NCBI RefSeq assembly: GCF_015752205.1
Contig: NZ_JADOVG010000001.1
Span: forward strand, 62,001 to 126,000
Reading direction: 5' to 3'
From: Polaromonas sp. CG_9.7
Lineage (GTDB): Bacteria; Pseudomonadota; Gammaproteobacteria; Burkholderiales; Burkholderiaceae_C
Length of the DNA: 64,000 nt
The translations under genes were made by a program, and so were the position numbers. Shown in pieces: positions 1-7,719 of the stretch. A model generated the notes under the pieces. That model ran no database searches. It saw nothing but the letters and a program-made list of their open reading frames with translations, and had not been told where the DNA came from. Positions within the stretch are counted from its first letter, which is position 1, and each line of letters opens with the position of its first letter.

Positions 1-613
1 TTCCCGGCGGGGGTAACTTTCTTTTCTGGCAAAAAAGAAAGTCACCAAAGAAAGTTGCCTTGGGAAGCGGGAGCGGGTTGGAGCTGAACGCTCCGACGGG
101 CCAACGCTTCGCTAGGCCCTGGGCACCTGGAGCTACGGGCAGGCGGCCAGGGCGGTCTCTGGCTGGTGCTACCGCTCGTTCGCCAACAGCTTCACGCTCT
201 GCCTGATCGTTTCTTTGCACTTCAAACACTGCTGGCAGTTTCTTGCTTTTTTACTCAGTCAAGGCATGTCATGGGGCTAACAGCGGACAGGCAAAAGGCC
301 CATCGTTGTACAACAGCGGCTGGCCTGCTGACCAGATCCAGCGGACAAGGAAGAAAAAATGGCGTGGCTGGCAGCAGACAGCAACCCGCGCCGCGCAAGC
401 AATGCAGATCAAGCAGAGCGTGAAGCTGTTGGCGAGGGAAAGGTAGCACCAGCCAGTGACGGCGAATGCCCTCCAGGCCACATCCTACATGCCCAGGGCC
501 TAGCGAAGCGTTGGCCCGTCGGAGCGTTCAGCTCCAACCCGCTCCCGCTTTCACAGGCAACTTTCTTTGGTGACTTTCTTTTTTGCCAGAAAAGAAAGTT
601 ACCCCCGCCGGGA
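1..613. repeat. Long imperfect inverted repeat (~610 bp palindrome)
   Basis: Positions 1-125 read almost base for base as the reverse complement of about 490-613. Both arms contain the stretch AACTTTCTTTTCTGGC followed by AAAGAAAGTCACCAAAG. A weaker second pair of arms (about 140-215 against 398-478, sharing CGCCAACAGCTTCACGCTC) extends the symmetry inward, leaving a unique centre near 220-395. Short open frames here do not resemble proteins. Similar AAAGAAAGTCACCAAAG sequences are, from memory, common intergenic elements in Burkholderiales. It could be two convergent copies of one dispersed element. No transposase is present. Confidence 0.8.
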
Positions 614-647
614 AGGCGCTCACCCCTCAATCCACAGAAGAACCCAC

Positions 648-700
648 CCAAAGCCCCAAAGCCCCAAAGCCCCAAAGCCCCAAAGCCCCAAAGCCCCAAG
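648..700. repeat. CCCCAAAG octamer tandem repeat
   Basis: About six and a half head-to-tail copies of the 8-mer CCCCAAAG lie between the inverted repeat and the 3' end of nadB. Such short homogeneous arrays are prone to slippage, so copy number may vary between strains. Unequal spacers are absent, so this is not a CRISPR array. Confidence 0.9.
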
Positions 701-751
701 ACTGAAAACGCAATCGCGTGCTCCGTCAAGCAAGACCCCCCCCAGACAGGA

Positions 752-2329
752 TCAGGCCACGGGCGGCACCAGAATGGTGGCCGCCGCCGGCGCCGCCATG
801 TCGGGGTAGTCGCGGCTGAAATGCAGGCCCCGGCTTTCGCGCCGCAGCTGCGCCGAGCGCACGATCAGGTCGGCCACCTGCACCAGGTTGCGCAACTCCA
901 GCAGGTCACGCGTCACATGGAAATTGGCATAGAACTCCTGGATCTCGGCCTGCAGCAGCGTGATGCGGTGCGCCGCGCGCTCCAGCCGCTTGTTGGTTCG
1001 AACGATGCCGACATAGTCCCACATGAAGCGGCGCAGCTCGTCCCAGTTGTGCGAGATCACCACGCATTCGTCGGCGTCCGTCACGCGGCTGTCGTCCCAG
1101 CGCGGCACCTTGGCCGCTGGCGCGGCGGGTGCGGCACCAATCGCCTGGGCGGCAGCCTGCGCAAACACCATGCATTCGAGCAGTGAATTGCTCGCCAGCC
1201 GGTTGGCGCCGTGCAGGCCGGTGCAGGCCGTCTCGCCCACGGCGAACAGGCCTGGCAGGTCGGTGCGGCCGGCCAAATCGGTCAGCACGCCGCCGCAGGT
1301 GTAGTGCGCGGCCGGCACCACGGGAATCGGCTGGGTCGTGATGTCGATGCCCAGCTCGGCACATTTCGCCAGAATGTTGGGGAAGTGCTCATGCAAAAAC
1401 GCCGGGCTCTGGTGCGAGATGTCGAGCAGCACGCAGTCCAGGCCGCGTTTTTTCATCTCGAAGTCGATGGCCCGTGCCACCACGTCGCGCGGCGCCAGTT
1501 CGGCGCGCGCGTCGTGGTCCAGCATGAAACGCGTGCCATCGGGCAGTTTTAACTGTCCGCCTTCGCCGCGCACGGCTTCGCTGATCAGGTACGACTTGGC
1601 ATGCGGGTGGTACAGGCAGGTCGGGTGGAACTGGATGAACTCCATGTTGCCCACCCGGCAGCCGGCGCGCCAGGCGGCCGCGATGCCGTCGCCGGTGGCA
1701 GTGTCGGGGTTGGTGGTGTAGAGGTAGACCTTACCGGCGCCGCCAGTGGCCAGGATGGTTTGCGGCGCACGAAAGGTCAGCACTTCGTCGGTGGCGTCGT
1801 CCAGCGCGTACAGGCCCAGGCAGCGCTGCGCACCCGGCAAGCCGAGCTTGCGCGCGGTGATCACATCGACCAGCGTGTGCTGCTCGAACAGCGTGACGCC
1901 CGGCGTTTGCCGCACCACGTCGATCAGCGTGCGCTGCACGGCCGCGCCGGTGGCGTCGGTGACATGGGCAATGCGCCGCGCGCCGTGACCGCCTTCGCGC
2001 GTCAGGTGCAATTCGCCGTCTTCCAGCGAAAACGGCACGCCCAGCGCGCGCAGCCAGGCAATCGCACCGGGCGCGTTTTCGACCACAAAGCGCGTGGCGG
2101 CCAGGTCGCACAGGCCGGCGCCGGCCACCAGCGTGTCCTGCACATGCGCGTCGAAGCTGTCGCCGTCGGCCAGCACGGCGGCAATGCCGCCCTGCGCCCA
2201 GCCGCTGGCGCCGTCGCTGACGCTGCGCTTGGTGATCACGGCCACCCGGTGCGTGGGCGCCAGATGCAGCGCGGCGCTCAAGCCGGCCAAGCCGCTGCCG
2301 ACGATCAAAACATCAAAATCATGTGTCAT
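752..2329 (-). CDS. nadB: L-aspartate oxidase
   Basis: Flavoprotein that oxidises L-aspartate to iminoaspartate, the first step of de novo NAD synthesis, in the cytoplasm. The 525-residue product starts with a Rossmann FAD-binding segment (VGSGLAGLSAALHL, residues 10-23). It carries the family's SGWAQGGIAAVL segment near residue 42, a GGVLTDLAGRTDLPGLFAVGE flavin region near residue 340, and a C-terminal helical domain of the succinate dehydrogenase/fumarate reductase type. Length matches the family. It is the last of three minus-strand genes (DUF3460, scpA, nadB), 40 bp after scpA, so co-transcription is plausible. NadA and NadC are not in the window. Confidence 0.95.
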   Translation of the reverse strand: MTHDFDVLIVGSGLAGLSAALHLAPTHRVAVITKRSVSDGASGWAQGGIAAVLADGDSFDAHVQDTLVAGAGLCDLAATRFVVENAPGAIAWLRALGVPFSLEDGELHLTREGGHGARRIAHVTDATGAAVQRTLIDVVRQTPGVTLFEQHTLVDVITARKLGLPGAQRCLGLYALDDATDEVLTFRAPQTILATGGAGKVYLYTTNPDTATGDGIAAAWRAGCRVGNMEFIQFHPTCLYHPHAKSYLISEAVRGEGGQLKLPDGTRFMLDHDARAELAPRDVVARAIDFEMKKRGLDCVLLDISHQSPAFLHEHFPNILAKCAELGIDITTQPIPVVPAAHYTCGGVLTDLAGRTDLPGLFAVGETACTGLHGANRLASNSLLECMVFAQAAAQAIGAAPAAPAAKVPRWDDSRVTDADECVVISHNWDELRRFMWDYVGIVRTNKRLERAAHRITLLQAEIQEFYANFHVTRDLLELRNLVQVADLIVRSAQLRRESRGLHFSRDYPDMAAPAAATILVPPVA

Positions 2330-2369
2330 TGCAGAGCCGGGTTGAAGACGTTGAGGGTGGGGTTAAGCA

Positions 2370-3254
2370 TCACGCGGGCGTGTAGGCCAGCCGGACATAG
2401 ATCGGCGCAAAGGATTCGGCCTGGGTGATTTCCAGCAGGCATTCCTTGGCCAGCTCCAGCAGCGCGATGAAGGTGACGACCAGCACCGGCATGCCGCGCG
2501 AAGCATCGAACAGTTCCTCGAACTCCAGGAACTTGCGGCCCTGCAGCCGGCGCAGCACGATGCTCATGTGCTCGCGCACCGAGAGTTCTTCGCGGCTGAT
2601 GACATGGTGCTGGACCAGTTTGGCGCGTTTGACGATGCCCTGCCACGCTTCCTGCAAATCGACCAGCGTCACGTCGGGCAGGCGCGGCTCGGTGGATTGC
2701 TCCACATGCACCTGCGCCACGGCAAAATCGCGGCCGCGTTGCGGCAGGGTGTTCAACCGGTGCGCGGCGAGCTTGATGCGCTCGTATTCCAGCAGGCGCC
2801 GCACCAGCTCGGCGCGCGGGTCGTCGGCCTCCGGGCCTTCGGCGGCCTTGCGCGGCGGCAGCAGCATGCGCGACTTGATCTCGATCAGCATCGCGGCCAT
2901 CAAGAGGTATTCGGCCGCCAGCTCCAGGTTGGTGGCGCGGATTTCATCGACATAGGCCAGGTACTGCCGCGTCACCGCCGCCATCGGAATGTCGAGAATA
3001 TTGAAATTCTGCTTGCGGATCAGGTACAGCAGCAGGTCCAGCGGGCCTTCAAAGGCTTCGAGAAAGACCTTCAGCGCATCGGGCGGAATGTACAGGTCCT
3101 TGGGCATGGCGAACATCGGTTCGCCATACAGCCGCGCCAGCGCGACCGGGTCGATCAGTCCCGGCGGTTCAGGGTTGACCGCTGTGGGCAGGGGCGCGTC
3201 GCCAGGGGTGCGCGGTTCCTGCACGGGAATAGCCAAGGAGGGGATGGGTAGCAT
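2370..3254 (-). CDS. scpA: Segregation and condensation protein A
   Basis: Kleisin subunit of the bacterial SMC-ScpA-ScpB condensin, which compacts and helps segregate the chromosome. The 294-residue product has the diagnostic segment FEGPLDLLLYLIRKQNFNIL (about residues 68-87), then the helix-rich N-domain (YLLMAAMLIEIKSRMLLP) and a C-terminal winged-helix region ending in YVRLAYTPA. The first ~45 residues are proline-rich and poorly conserved. A shorter start at MFAMPKDLYIPPD (near 3113) cannot be excluded. It lies between DUF3460 and nadB on the same strand. ScpB is not in the window. Confidence 0.93.
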   Translation of the reverse strand: MLPIPSLAIPVQEPRTPGDAPLPTAVNPEPPGLIDPVALARLYGEPMFAMPKDLYIPPDALKVFLEAFEGPLDLLLYLIRKQNFNILDIPMAAVTRQYLAYVDEIRATNLELAAEYLLMAAMLIEIKSRMLLPPRKAAEGPEADDPRAELVRRLLEYERIKLAAHRLNTLPQRGRDFAVAQVHVEQSTEPRLPDVTLVDLQEAWQGIVKRAKLVQHHVISREELSVREHMSIVLRRLQGRKFLEFEELFDASRGMPVLVVTFIALLELAKECLLEITQAESFAPIYVRLAYTPA

Positions 3255-3359
3255 CAGGGCAGCAGCGGGGGGAATCGGTTCATGGGCTGGCCGCCATGGA
3301 AAACAGGCTGGCTTCAGCCGGTAGGCTGCCGGCTGAAGGCGCCATGCGAAATACGGGAA

Positions 3360-3578
3360 TCAGTCGCCGTTCGGGTGCGCGCTGGTGCCATAGACATAGG
3401 CCTGCTGCGCCACGCGCGCCTCGCCGTAGTCCGCCTGGTCGGCCAGGTTCAGGTTCTTGTCCCACCAGATGGCGCGGCCGGCGCGCTGCTCGGCTTCGAG
3501 GGTCGGCTTCTTCGCTTTCAGCCCGTCGATGAACGAGGTGATTTCAGAGGTGTAGTGGGTGCGTTGAAAAAGAGACAT
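3360..3578 (-). CDS. DUF3460 family small protein
   Basis: A 72-residue soluble protein starting MSLFQRTHYTSEITSFIDGL. It contains the stretch RAIWWDK, which I recognise from the short DUF3460 family of beta-proteobacteria. No membrane segment or catalytic motif is visible and its function is unknown. It sits directly upstream of scpA on the same strand, an arrangement common in Burkholderiales. The divergent BamE-like lipoprotein gene begins about 50 bp away, so 3579-3629 should hold promoters for both directions. Confidence 0.85.
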   Translation of the reverse strand: MSLFQRTHYTSEITSFIDGLKAKKPTLEAEQRAGRAIWWDKNLNLADQADYGEARVAQQAYVYGTSAHPNGD

Positions 3579-3629
3579 GGGTCTGGACCGCCTAAAACGT
3601 ATAGTGGGTGGATTTTACCGGGGTCTGCC

Positions 3630-4235
3630 ATGCCATCATTCATTCGTCAGCCCGCCGTGGCGGAAACTGTGTGTTTCTCTGCGGTTTTGCCGACGGCTAC
3701 CAAAAAGGCGGTGTTGTTCATGGGCTTGCTGTCGATCATTCTGGGCCTGGCCGGCTGCGACCAGGAACGCATCAAGGAGCTGGAGGAAGGTGTTTCCACC
3801 GAAACTGATGTGTGGGCCCGTTTTGGCGTTCCCGAGAAAGTCTGGGAAGCAAGCGACATGGCGTCGCTGCCCATGCCGGGCGTGGCGGCCGAGCCGGGTG
3901 CCCGCACCCTCGAATACAACCGCCAGCCTGCGGGCCAGGTCAATTACATGATCACCATTGGCCCCGATGGCCGGATGACCGGGCTGCGCCAGGTGCTCAC
4001 ACCGCAAAATTTTGCCCGCGTGCTGCCCGGCATGCCGATGGAGACGGTGCGCAAGATGCTGGGCAAGCCGATGAAGGTCACGCCCTTTGCGCTGAAGCGC
4101 GAAACGCATTACGACTGGCGCTACCTGAATCCGCCCAGCACCCTGATGATTTTTACCGCAGTGTTTGACGCAAACCTGCGCGTGGTCCGCACGCAGTCGG
4201 CAGATGAGGAAAGCGTCTATCCGAAGAGCCGGTAG
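3630..4235 (+). CDS. BamE/SmpA-OmlA-like outer membrane lipoprotein
   Basis: Predicted lipoprotein of 201 residues. The segment KKAVLFMGLLSIILGLAGC places a lipobox cysteine at about residue 43. The mature part (IKELEEGVSTETDVWARFG, later LPGMPMETVRKMLGKPMKV) has two helix-turn units of the SmpA/OmlA type, so it resembles a BamE-domain protein doubled in tandem. Start 3630 is chosen because it retains the Lys-Lys pair needed before the hydrophobic core; the open frame continues upstream to 3282 without protein-like sequence, and ATG 3720 would lose the charged n-region. It may act at the outer membrane, but the true BamE may lie elsewhere. Confidence 0.8.
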   Translation: MPSFIRQPAVAETVCFSAVLPTATKKAVLFMGLLSIILGLAGCDQERIKELEEGVSTETDVWARFGVPEKVWEASDMASLPMPGVAAEPGARTLEYNRQPAGQVNYMITIGPDGRMTGLRQVLTPQNFARVLPGMPMETVRKMLGKPMKVTPFALKRETHYDWRYLNPPSTLMIFTAVFDANLRVVRTQSADEESVYPKSR

Positions 4236-4311
4236 GCGACTGGACGCTGTTTTTTGCCAACCCTTTAACGAGTTGTTGGAAATGGCATTTGAAACGCCTT
4301 TTGTCTTTACT

Positions 4312-4433
4312 CTGTCATTGCGGGCTCGCCCCGCAATCCACAGCACCCAACCCAACCGCAGCCAGGCAGCGGTTGGGTATCCCCGAACGGTTGACCGCGC
4401 ACGGATGGATTGCGGGTCAGGCCCGCAATGACA
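4312..4433. repeat. REP-like inverted pair in the 4236-4541 intergenic stretch
   Basis: Two arms face each other: TGTCATTGCGGGC...CCCGCAATCCA at 4312-4340 and TGGATTGCGGG...CCCGCAATGACA at 4406-4433. Each arm is itself a short palindrome, and the pair would form a larger hairpin. It lies between the convergent ends of the BamE-like gene and the SulP gene, a typical place for REP-type elements, where it may act as a bidirectional transcription barrier. Nothing else is visible in 4236-4541 except an AGCTAT...ATAGC half-element at about 4530-4550 overlapping the SulP stop codon. Confidence 0.75.
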
Positions 4434-4541
4434 AAGGATAGGGATTAGGAGATGGGGTGAGGCGGTGGCGTTAAACAGTTCAGGTTTTTAAAGAAAAAAA
4501 GCCGTTTGCGCAATGGCAGAAAGCACAGTAAGCTATTATTT

Positions 4542-6191
4542 TTATAGCGTTTCAACCTGCGCCAAAAAGCCCGAGCGTTCCATCACTTCCCGGGGCTGGG
4601 CATTCAGGCCGGCCAGAACCAGCCGGCCGCCACGCGAGGCGATGGCTTTTTGCAGTTGCTCCAGCACATCCAGGCCCGAAGCGTCGAGTGACTGCAGCGA
4701 CTGCAAATCAAGCCGGATCGTCATGCCCTGCGGGGCGCTTTCGACGACGTTCAAAATCGGGTCGATCTTGGCCACGGCGCCAAAAAACAGCGAGCCGTGC
4801 AGCCGGAAGCAGGCTTCCTCGCCGCTGTTCGTCAACGCCACCACCTGGAACAGCGAACTCATGCGCCGCACGAACAGCACGCAGGCCAGCAGCAGGCCGA
4901 CCTGCAGCGCCACCGTCAGGTCAAACACCACCGTCAAAAAGAACGTGCCCAGCATGATCAGCCGGTAGTGGCTGCTGGCGCGTTTTAACTCGGCGAACTC
5001 GCGCCATTCGCCCATGTTCCAGGCGACGTACAGCAAGATGCCGGCGAGCACCGGCAGCGGCACATGCACGGCCAGTGGGGCGGCCACCAGCACCACGGCG
5101 ACCAGCGTCAGCGAATGCACCAGCCCCGAGATGGGCGAGGTGGCGCCGGCCCGCACATTGGTCACGGTGCGGGCAATCGTGCCGGTGGCCGGCATGCCGC
5201 CAAAAAACGGCACGACAAAATTGGCCACGCCCTGCGCCATCAGTTCCTGGTTCGGGTCGTGGCGCGGCAGGCCCGAAATCTGGTCGGCCACGCGCGCGCA
5301 GAGCAGCGACTCGACCGCGCCCAGCAGTGCAATCGTGAGGGTCGGGGCCACCAGCAGCCGCACCGTCGACCATGAGAAATCAGGAAATTCAAAGATCGGC
5401 AGGGCGCTCGGAATCCCGCCAAAGCGGCTGCCGATGGTTTCCACCGGCAGGCTCGACACATAAGCCAGCGCCGTCAGCGTGAGCAGCGCCACGATCGGCC
5501 CCGGCAGGCGCGAAGCCAGTCGGGTGGCGCGCTTGAGCTGCAGGCCTTCGCCAGCCTGGATGAGCCGGATCAGCCGGTTGGTGAAGGCGTGGGCATAGCG
5601 CGTCTGGGTGTCAAACAGTCGCGGCCAGACCAGCAGGCCGAGCAGGCAGGCCAGCCCCAGGCCCAGCGCGTACAGGTTCAGCGTGCCGATGTTCAGGGCA
5701 ATCGCCTTGATCTGCGAGAAAAAATCCGCCGGCATTTTGGCAATGTTCAGTCCCAGCAGGTCCTTGACCTGCGACAGCGCAATCAGCACCGCGATGCCGT
5801 TGGTAAACCCCACCACGATACTGACCGGCACATAGCGCACCAGCGTGCCGAGTTTGAAGAAACCCAGTAAAAACAGCAGCACCCCGGCGCAGGTGGTGGA
5901 GATCAGCAAATTGGCCAGGCCATAGCGCTCGATGATGCCGTAAACGATGACGATAAACGCCCCCGCCGGGCCGCCCAGCGAGGCAATGATGGCGCCGGCA
6001 ATGATCGCCGTCCAGATGCCCGCTTCGGGCTTTAGGCCCGAGGCAATCGCAAACGCCATGGCCAGCGGCAGCGCCACGATGCCAACCGTCAGGCCGGCGC
6101 CTGCATCCTTGAAGAAGCGTTCGCGGTTGTAGCCGGCCAACGACGAAAGCAGGCGCGGACGAAACCGGGCGAATTGAATGGGCAGGTGCAT
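4542..6191 (-). CDS. SulP family anion transporter with STAS domain
   Basis: Inner-membrane SLC26/SulP transporter of about 549 residues. The first transmembrane helix region contains AGLTVGIVALPLAMAFAIASG, followed by the family hallmark GGPAGAFIVIVYGII. About a dozen hydrophobic helices precede a C-terminal cytoplasmic STAS domain (FRLHGSLFFGAVAKIDPIL, then LDLQSLQSLDASGLDVLEQL). The substrate could be sulfate, bicarbonate or another anion and cannot be read from sequence; the sulfolactate module 12 kb away gives no direct link. Start 6191 (MHLPIQFARFRP) is preferred; the frame is open to 6254 with non-conserved residues. The stop lies in a dispersed-repeat half-element. Confidence 0.9.
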   Translation of the reverse strand: MHLPIQFARFRPRLLSSLAGYNRERFFKDAGAGLTVGIVALPLAMAFAIASGLKPEAGIWTAIIAGAIIASLGGPAGAFIVIVYGIIERYGLANLLISTTCAGVLLFLLGFFKLGTLVRYVPVSIVVGFTNGIAVLIALSQVKDLLGLNIAKMPADFFSQIKAIALNIGTLNLYALGLGLACLLGLLVWPRLFDTQTRYAHAFTNRLIRLIQAGEGLQLKRATRLASRLPGPIVALLTLTALAYVSSLPVETIGSRFGGIPSALPIFEFPDFSWSTVRLLVAPTLTIALLGAVESLLCARVADQISGLPRHDPNQELMAQGVANFVVPFFGGMPATGTIARTVTNVRAGATSPISGLVHSLTLVAVVLVAAPLAVHVPLPVLAGILLYVAWNMGEWREFAELKRASSHYRLIMLGTFFLTVVFDLTVALQVGLLLACVLFVRRMSSLFQVVALTNSGEEACFRLHGSLFFGAVAKIDPILNVVESAPQGMTIRLDLQSLQSLDASGLDVLEQLQKAIASRGGRLVLAGLNAQPREVMERSGFLAQVETL

Positions 6192-6469
6192 GGGAAAAGA
6201 TTGTGCGCTTGCACCCGCTTTAACCGGCGCATCCAAAGCGCAGGAGACAAACAAATTTCAAACCCTTGCTTTAAGGAACAAACCGGGCGGCACTCATCAA
6301 GCGCAAAGGCCAGGTGGATGGACAATGCACACCGGTCTAAACGCAGCCCAATCGCCGAAGGCTGCAACTGCTCAGAAGGTCAATGACAGTGCCGCATGAC
6401 TGGCAGCGCCGATGGCAAAAGTGCCACAGCTGCTTGTGCGTTGGGCCAGCAGCACCTGCTTCAGTACAT

Positions 6470-6802
6470 TCAGGCCGCAGCGGCCATGCTGCGGCATTCG
6501 TCCGCGCATGCAAGGCAAATGGCGGCGCATTGCTGGCAGTGGTCCATGTCGTGCTGCTGGCATTCCTCGCCGCAAGCCTGGCAGATCTCGGCGCACAGCG
6601 CGCAAATGGCGGCGGCATGCTCGCTGCCGCGGGCCATGGCTGCCGCAGCGAAAGCGCAGGCAGCTGCGCAGTCCATGTCCAGCGCAATGCACCGGGCCAT
6701 CATCTTCACATCGTCTTCCTGAAGGCATGCGGCTGCGCACTGGTTGCACTGGTTGGCGCAGTCACTGCAAAGCTCCATGCATTCTGCAAATTCCTCATTC
6801 AT
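6470..6802 (-). CDS. DUF326 four-helix-bundle copper-binding protein (Csp-like)
   Basis: A 110-residue protein with about 19 cysteines spaced as CxxC, CxxxC and CxxxxC along amphipathic helices (for example CSDCANQCNQCAAAC at 12-26 and CALCAEICQACGEEC at 67-81). This is the pattern of DUF326 proteins, which include the copper storage proteins of the Csp3 type that hold many Cu(I) ions inside a four-helix bundle. There is no signal peptide, so a cytosolic store is expected. Start 6802 is preceded by GGAGT at a suitable distance. The open frame runs further upstream into remnants described at 6983-7160. Metal content is inferred from the family. Confidence 0.85.
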   Translation of the reverse strand: MNEEFAECMELCSDCANQCNQCAAACLQEDDVKMMARCIALDMDCAAACAFAAAAMARGSEHAAAICALCAEICQACGEECQQHDMDHCQQCAAICLACADECRSMAAAA

Positions 6803-6982
6803 GGGGTGTACTCCTTGTTGGATGGTCAGCGTGGATACGGACAGGCGGACGGTGGGCCGGGGTTGAACAACATCTGCCCGTTCACTGTTTGCGTTATCGC
6901 CTGTCTTGTATGTAGGCGCCGGCCTGCAAACCATGTCGGTGTGGTCGCGAAAGAAGATCTGTTGCGTTGGAAACGGCAGGCC

Positions 6983-7078
6983 GATGCCTGCAAGCAGCAG
7001 CGCGATCAGCGCCGCATACGCCGACAGGCCGATCACCACCACCACCCGGGCAATGCCCTGCCAGTTGTCAAACCACAT
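6983..7078 (-). pseudogene. Fragment resembling the N-terminus of a DUF421/YetF-type membrane protein
   Basis: The minus strand reads MWFDNWQGIARVVVVIGLSA and continues into a hydrophobic helix for about 32 residues. This resembles the start of DUF421 membrane proteins (MWFDxWxGLLRVLVVGxLAYAAL). The expected continuation (SGKRTLSKMN and the soluble domain) is missing and the frame runs into unrelated sequence, so it looks like a truncated remnant. A 30-codon frame (7068-7160, MTGCMQSLAGVGRDISLREV) overlaps its start and looks like another piece of a lost gene. The assignment is from memory of the family. Confidence 0.45.
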
Positions 7079-7156
7079 GCAACACCCGGCCGTTTTCAAC
7101 CACCTCGCGCAGGCTGATGTCGCGCCCCACGCCAGCCAGGCTCTGCATGCACCCTG

Positions 7157-7315
7157 TCATTGAGGCTTCGCCGTGGCAGGGTCGATGCAGCCACTGGCAA
7201 CAGTGGAACTGCCTGAAAGAATGTCGCTCTGGCGGATACCGTGAGGCTTGGCCTGGCTGCTGGCAGCGCAGCCTGCCAGTGCAACAGCGGTTATCAAATG
7301 GAGATGTTGGCGCAT
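7157..7315 (-). CDS. Putative small lipoprotein
   Basis: Short 52-codon frame starting MRQHLHLITAVALAGCAASS, which has a lipobox-like LAGC at residues 13-16. The rest (SGSSTVASGCIDPATAKPQ) is not recognised. Its stop overlaps the next small frame by ATGA (7157-7160). It may be a real small outer membrane lipoprotein or part of the remnant area behind the DUF326 gene. The only evidence is the signal sequence, so confidence is low. Confidence 0.35.
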   Translation of the reverse strand: MRQHLHLITAVALAGCAASSQAKPHGIRQSDILSGSSTVASGCIDPATAKPQ

Positions 7316-7719
7316 ATTTTTTCAGTAAAAGCGTGACGCCGGTCGGCCGACGGGCGCGTGAGCATTTGCCATGCACTTGCAATACATTCCTGCGCTTCAC
7401 GCAGGCGTTTATCGGCCCCGGTCGGTCAACTTCTCTCCGGCTTGTTAGCCGGTTTTGGCAGCCCTTTTTATCGCCGGGACTGCCGACATGCTGAATCATT
7501 CGGATCAACGGTTCACAAGGTCTTGGTTGTCCTACAGTTCCGAACTGAAAGCACTTACACCTCTAACCGCAGCAGGCCCCAGACTGAGTGCATGCGCATT
7601 CAGTCGAGCTTTTTTTTCCTTTCTGCGGTTCGTCGTGAGCGTCTGGACAGGCGTGGCACGTCAAGTGGTCCTGACCAGACAGGGGAAAGTGTCTACCTGA
7701 CCCCACACAAGGACCGGTC
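7316..7719. other. Gene-free stretch upstream of the DUF748 gene
   Basis: About 400 bp without a convincing gene on either strand. Frames present do not resemble proteins. A T-tract at about 7610-7620 is visible but no stem lies directly before it. The region should contain the promoter of the large plus-strand gene that follows; I cannot define its boxes. Confidence 0.5.

Noticed and set aside
648-700. CRISPR or telomere-like repeat
   Set aside because: Simple 8-bp tandem repeats without spacers; no cas genes or replication genes nearby.
359-1186. 275-codon plus-strand frame running from the inverted repeat into nadB antisense
   Set aside because: It crosses the CCCCAAAG tract, giving PKAPKPQS repeats, and then reads nadB backwards. 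It is not a plausible protein.
3282-3629. Upstream extension of the BamE-like lipoprotein
   Set aside because: The open frame continues upstream but would place the signal peptide in mid-protein and overlaps DUF3460 in antisense.
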